From contig CANQOR010000017.1 of assembly GCA_947625535.1 (NCBI GenBank), positions 1 to 33,266 of the forward strand: a stretch of DNA of 33,266 nucleotides, read 5' to 3'. The notes beneath the pieces are model-generated. The model was given only the letters and a program-made list of their open reading frames with translations. It was not told the DNA's origin and did not search any database. Shown here piece after piece: positions 33,137 through 33,266 of this stretch. Position 1 is the first letter of the stretch. Each line of letters opens with the position of its first letter. The DNA comes from an uncultured Bacilli bacterium. GTDB taxonomy: Bacteria; Bacillota_I; Bacilli_A; RF39; UBA660. Position numbers and translations under genes: made by a program.

Positions 33137-33145
33137 ATTTTATCA
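33137..33145 (-). promoter_or_regulatory. Extended -10 promoter of cysS-yugP
   Basis: The minus strand reads TGATAAAAT, about 35 bases upstream of the cysS ATG, with no clear -35. Confidence 0.55.
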
Positions 33146-33162
33146 CATTTTTATCAAGAAAA

Positions 33163-33183
33163 AAATACTAATTACTAGTATTT
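33163..33183 (-). terminator. Terminator of a gene lying right of the window
   Basis: Eight-bp arms AAATACTA/TAGTATTT with a five-base loop are followed on the minus strand by a T-run. It implies a minus-strand gene ending shortly upstream. I see no convincing coding remnant in 33184-33266. Confidence 0.65.
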
Positions 33184-33266
33184 ATCTCCTCTTCAATTGA
33201 AAAGTTAAATTTCAGTTAATAAAAAAGAAATGAAAATAAATCTTGCAATAAAAACATATAGAAAAA

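Noticed and set aside
33103..33183. T-box leader of cysS
   Set aside because: The leader after the -10 box is only about 30 bases, and the hairpin upstream is a terminator of the preceding gene.

Overview
This window is very AT-rich DNA from a low-GC Gram-positive lineage. I infer an uncultured anaerobic, gut- or mucosa-associated member of the Bacilli/Erysipelotrichia-to-Mollicutes-like group (the RF39-type clades are one possibility). The reasons are the extreme AT bias, strong AGGAGG-type ribosome sites, a FemABX transferase, WXG100/LXG-type secreted proteins, an M26 (IgA-protease family) surface peptidase and an oxygen-sensitive acyl-CoA dehydratase activase. Trp is written TGG in the codons I checked, and the stops I read are TAA or TAG, so the standard code fits. 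Every gene except uvrB lies on the minus strand.

Layout from left to right. 95-4318 holds a two-headed (R)-2-hydroxyacyl-CoA dehydratase activase-type protein. 4387-6690 holds three small hypothetical genes: a helical protein ending in a kinase-like glycine loop, a minigluzincin-like HExxH protein, and a helical-bundle protein. 6774-10499 is a seven-gene operon of type VII secretion (T7SS/ESX) substrates. It contains WXG100-like proteins, a WXG/LXG-like protein fused to a C39-type cysteine peptidase, a possible immunity or chaperone protein, and a protein with a thioredoxin-like C-terminal half. It has a recognisable promoter and a closing terminator, and no secretion ATPase. 10781-12942 is a three-gene ABC transporter operon (ATPase plus two permeases). 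13092-15047 is uvrB, divergent from the ABC operon. 15105-28691 is one 4528-residue gene for a surface-anchored M26 zinc metalloprotease carrying about 14 Ig-like double-domain units. 28807-31032 is a two-gene operon (an unknown membrane protein, then a FemX/MurM-like transferase). 31111-33102 is the cysS-yugP operon.

Two parts look like systems rather than housekeeping. The T7SS substrate operon has the order expected of a T7b effector module: small helical partners, then an effector with an enzymatic C-terminus, then a cytosolic partner. It continues into a second set of helical proteins and is separated from its secretion machine. The giant M26 protein keeps the family logic of an N-terminal membrane anchor and a C-terminal catalytic domain, but it replaces LPXTG with a two-helix hairpin and adds a very long Ig-like stalk. 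Both export proteins to or beyond the cell surface and are plausible host- or competitor-facing factors.

Regulatory signals are unusually readable. Most operons show a TGnTATAAT extended -10 box with little or no -35. Several terminator hairpins overlap the stop codon of the gene they end. No gap without a gene exceeds 300 bases. The largest (10500-10780) holds the T7SS promoter, an inverted repeat and the ABC terminator. No tRNA, rRNA, CRISPR array, insertion sequence or attachment site was recognised.
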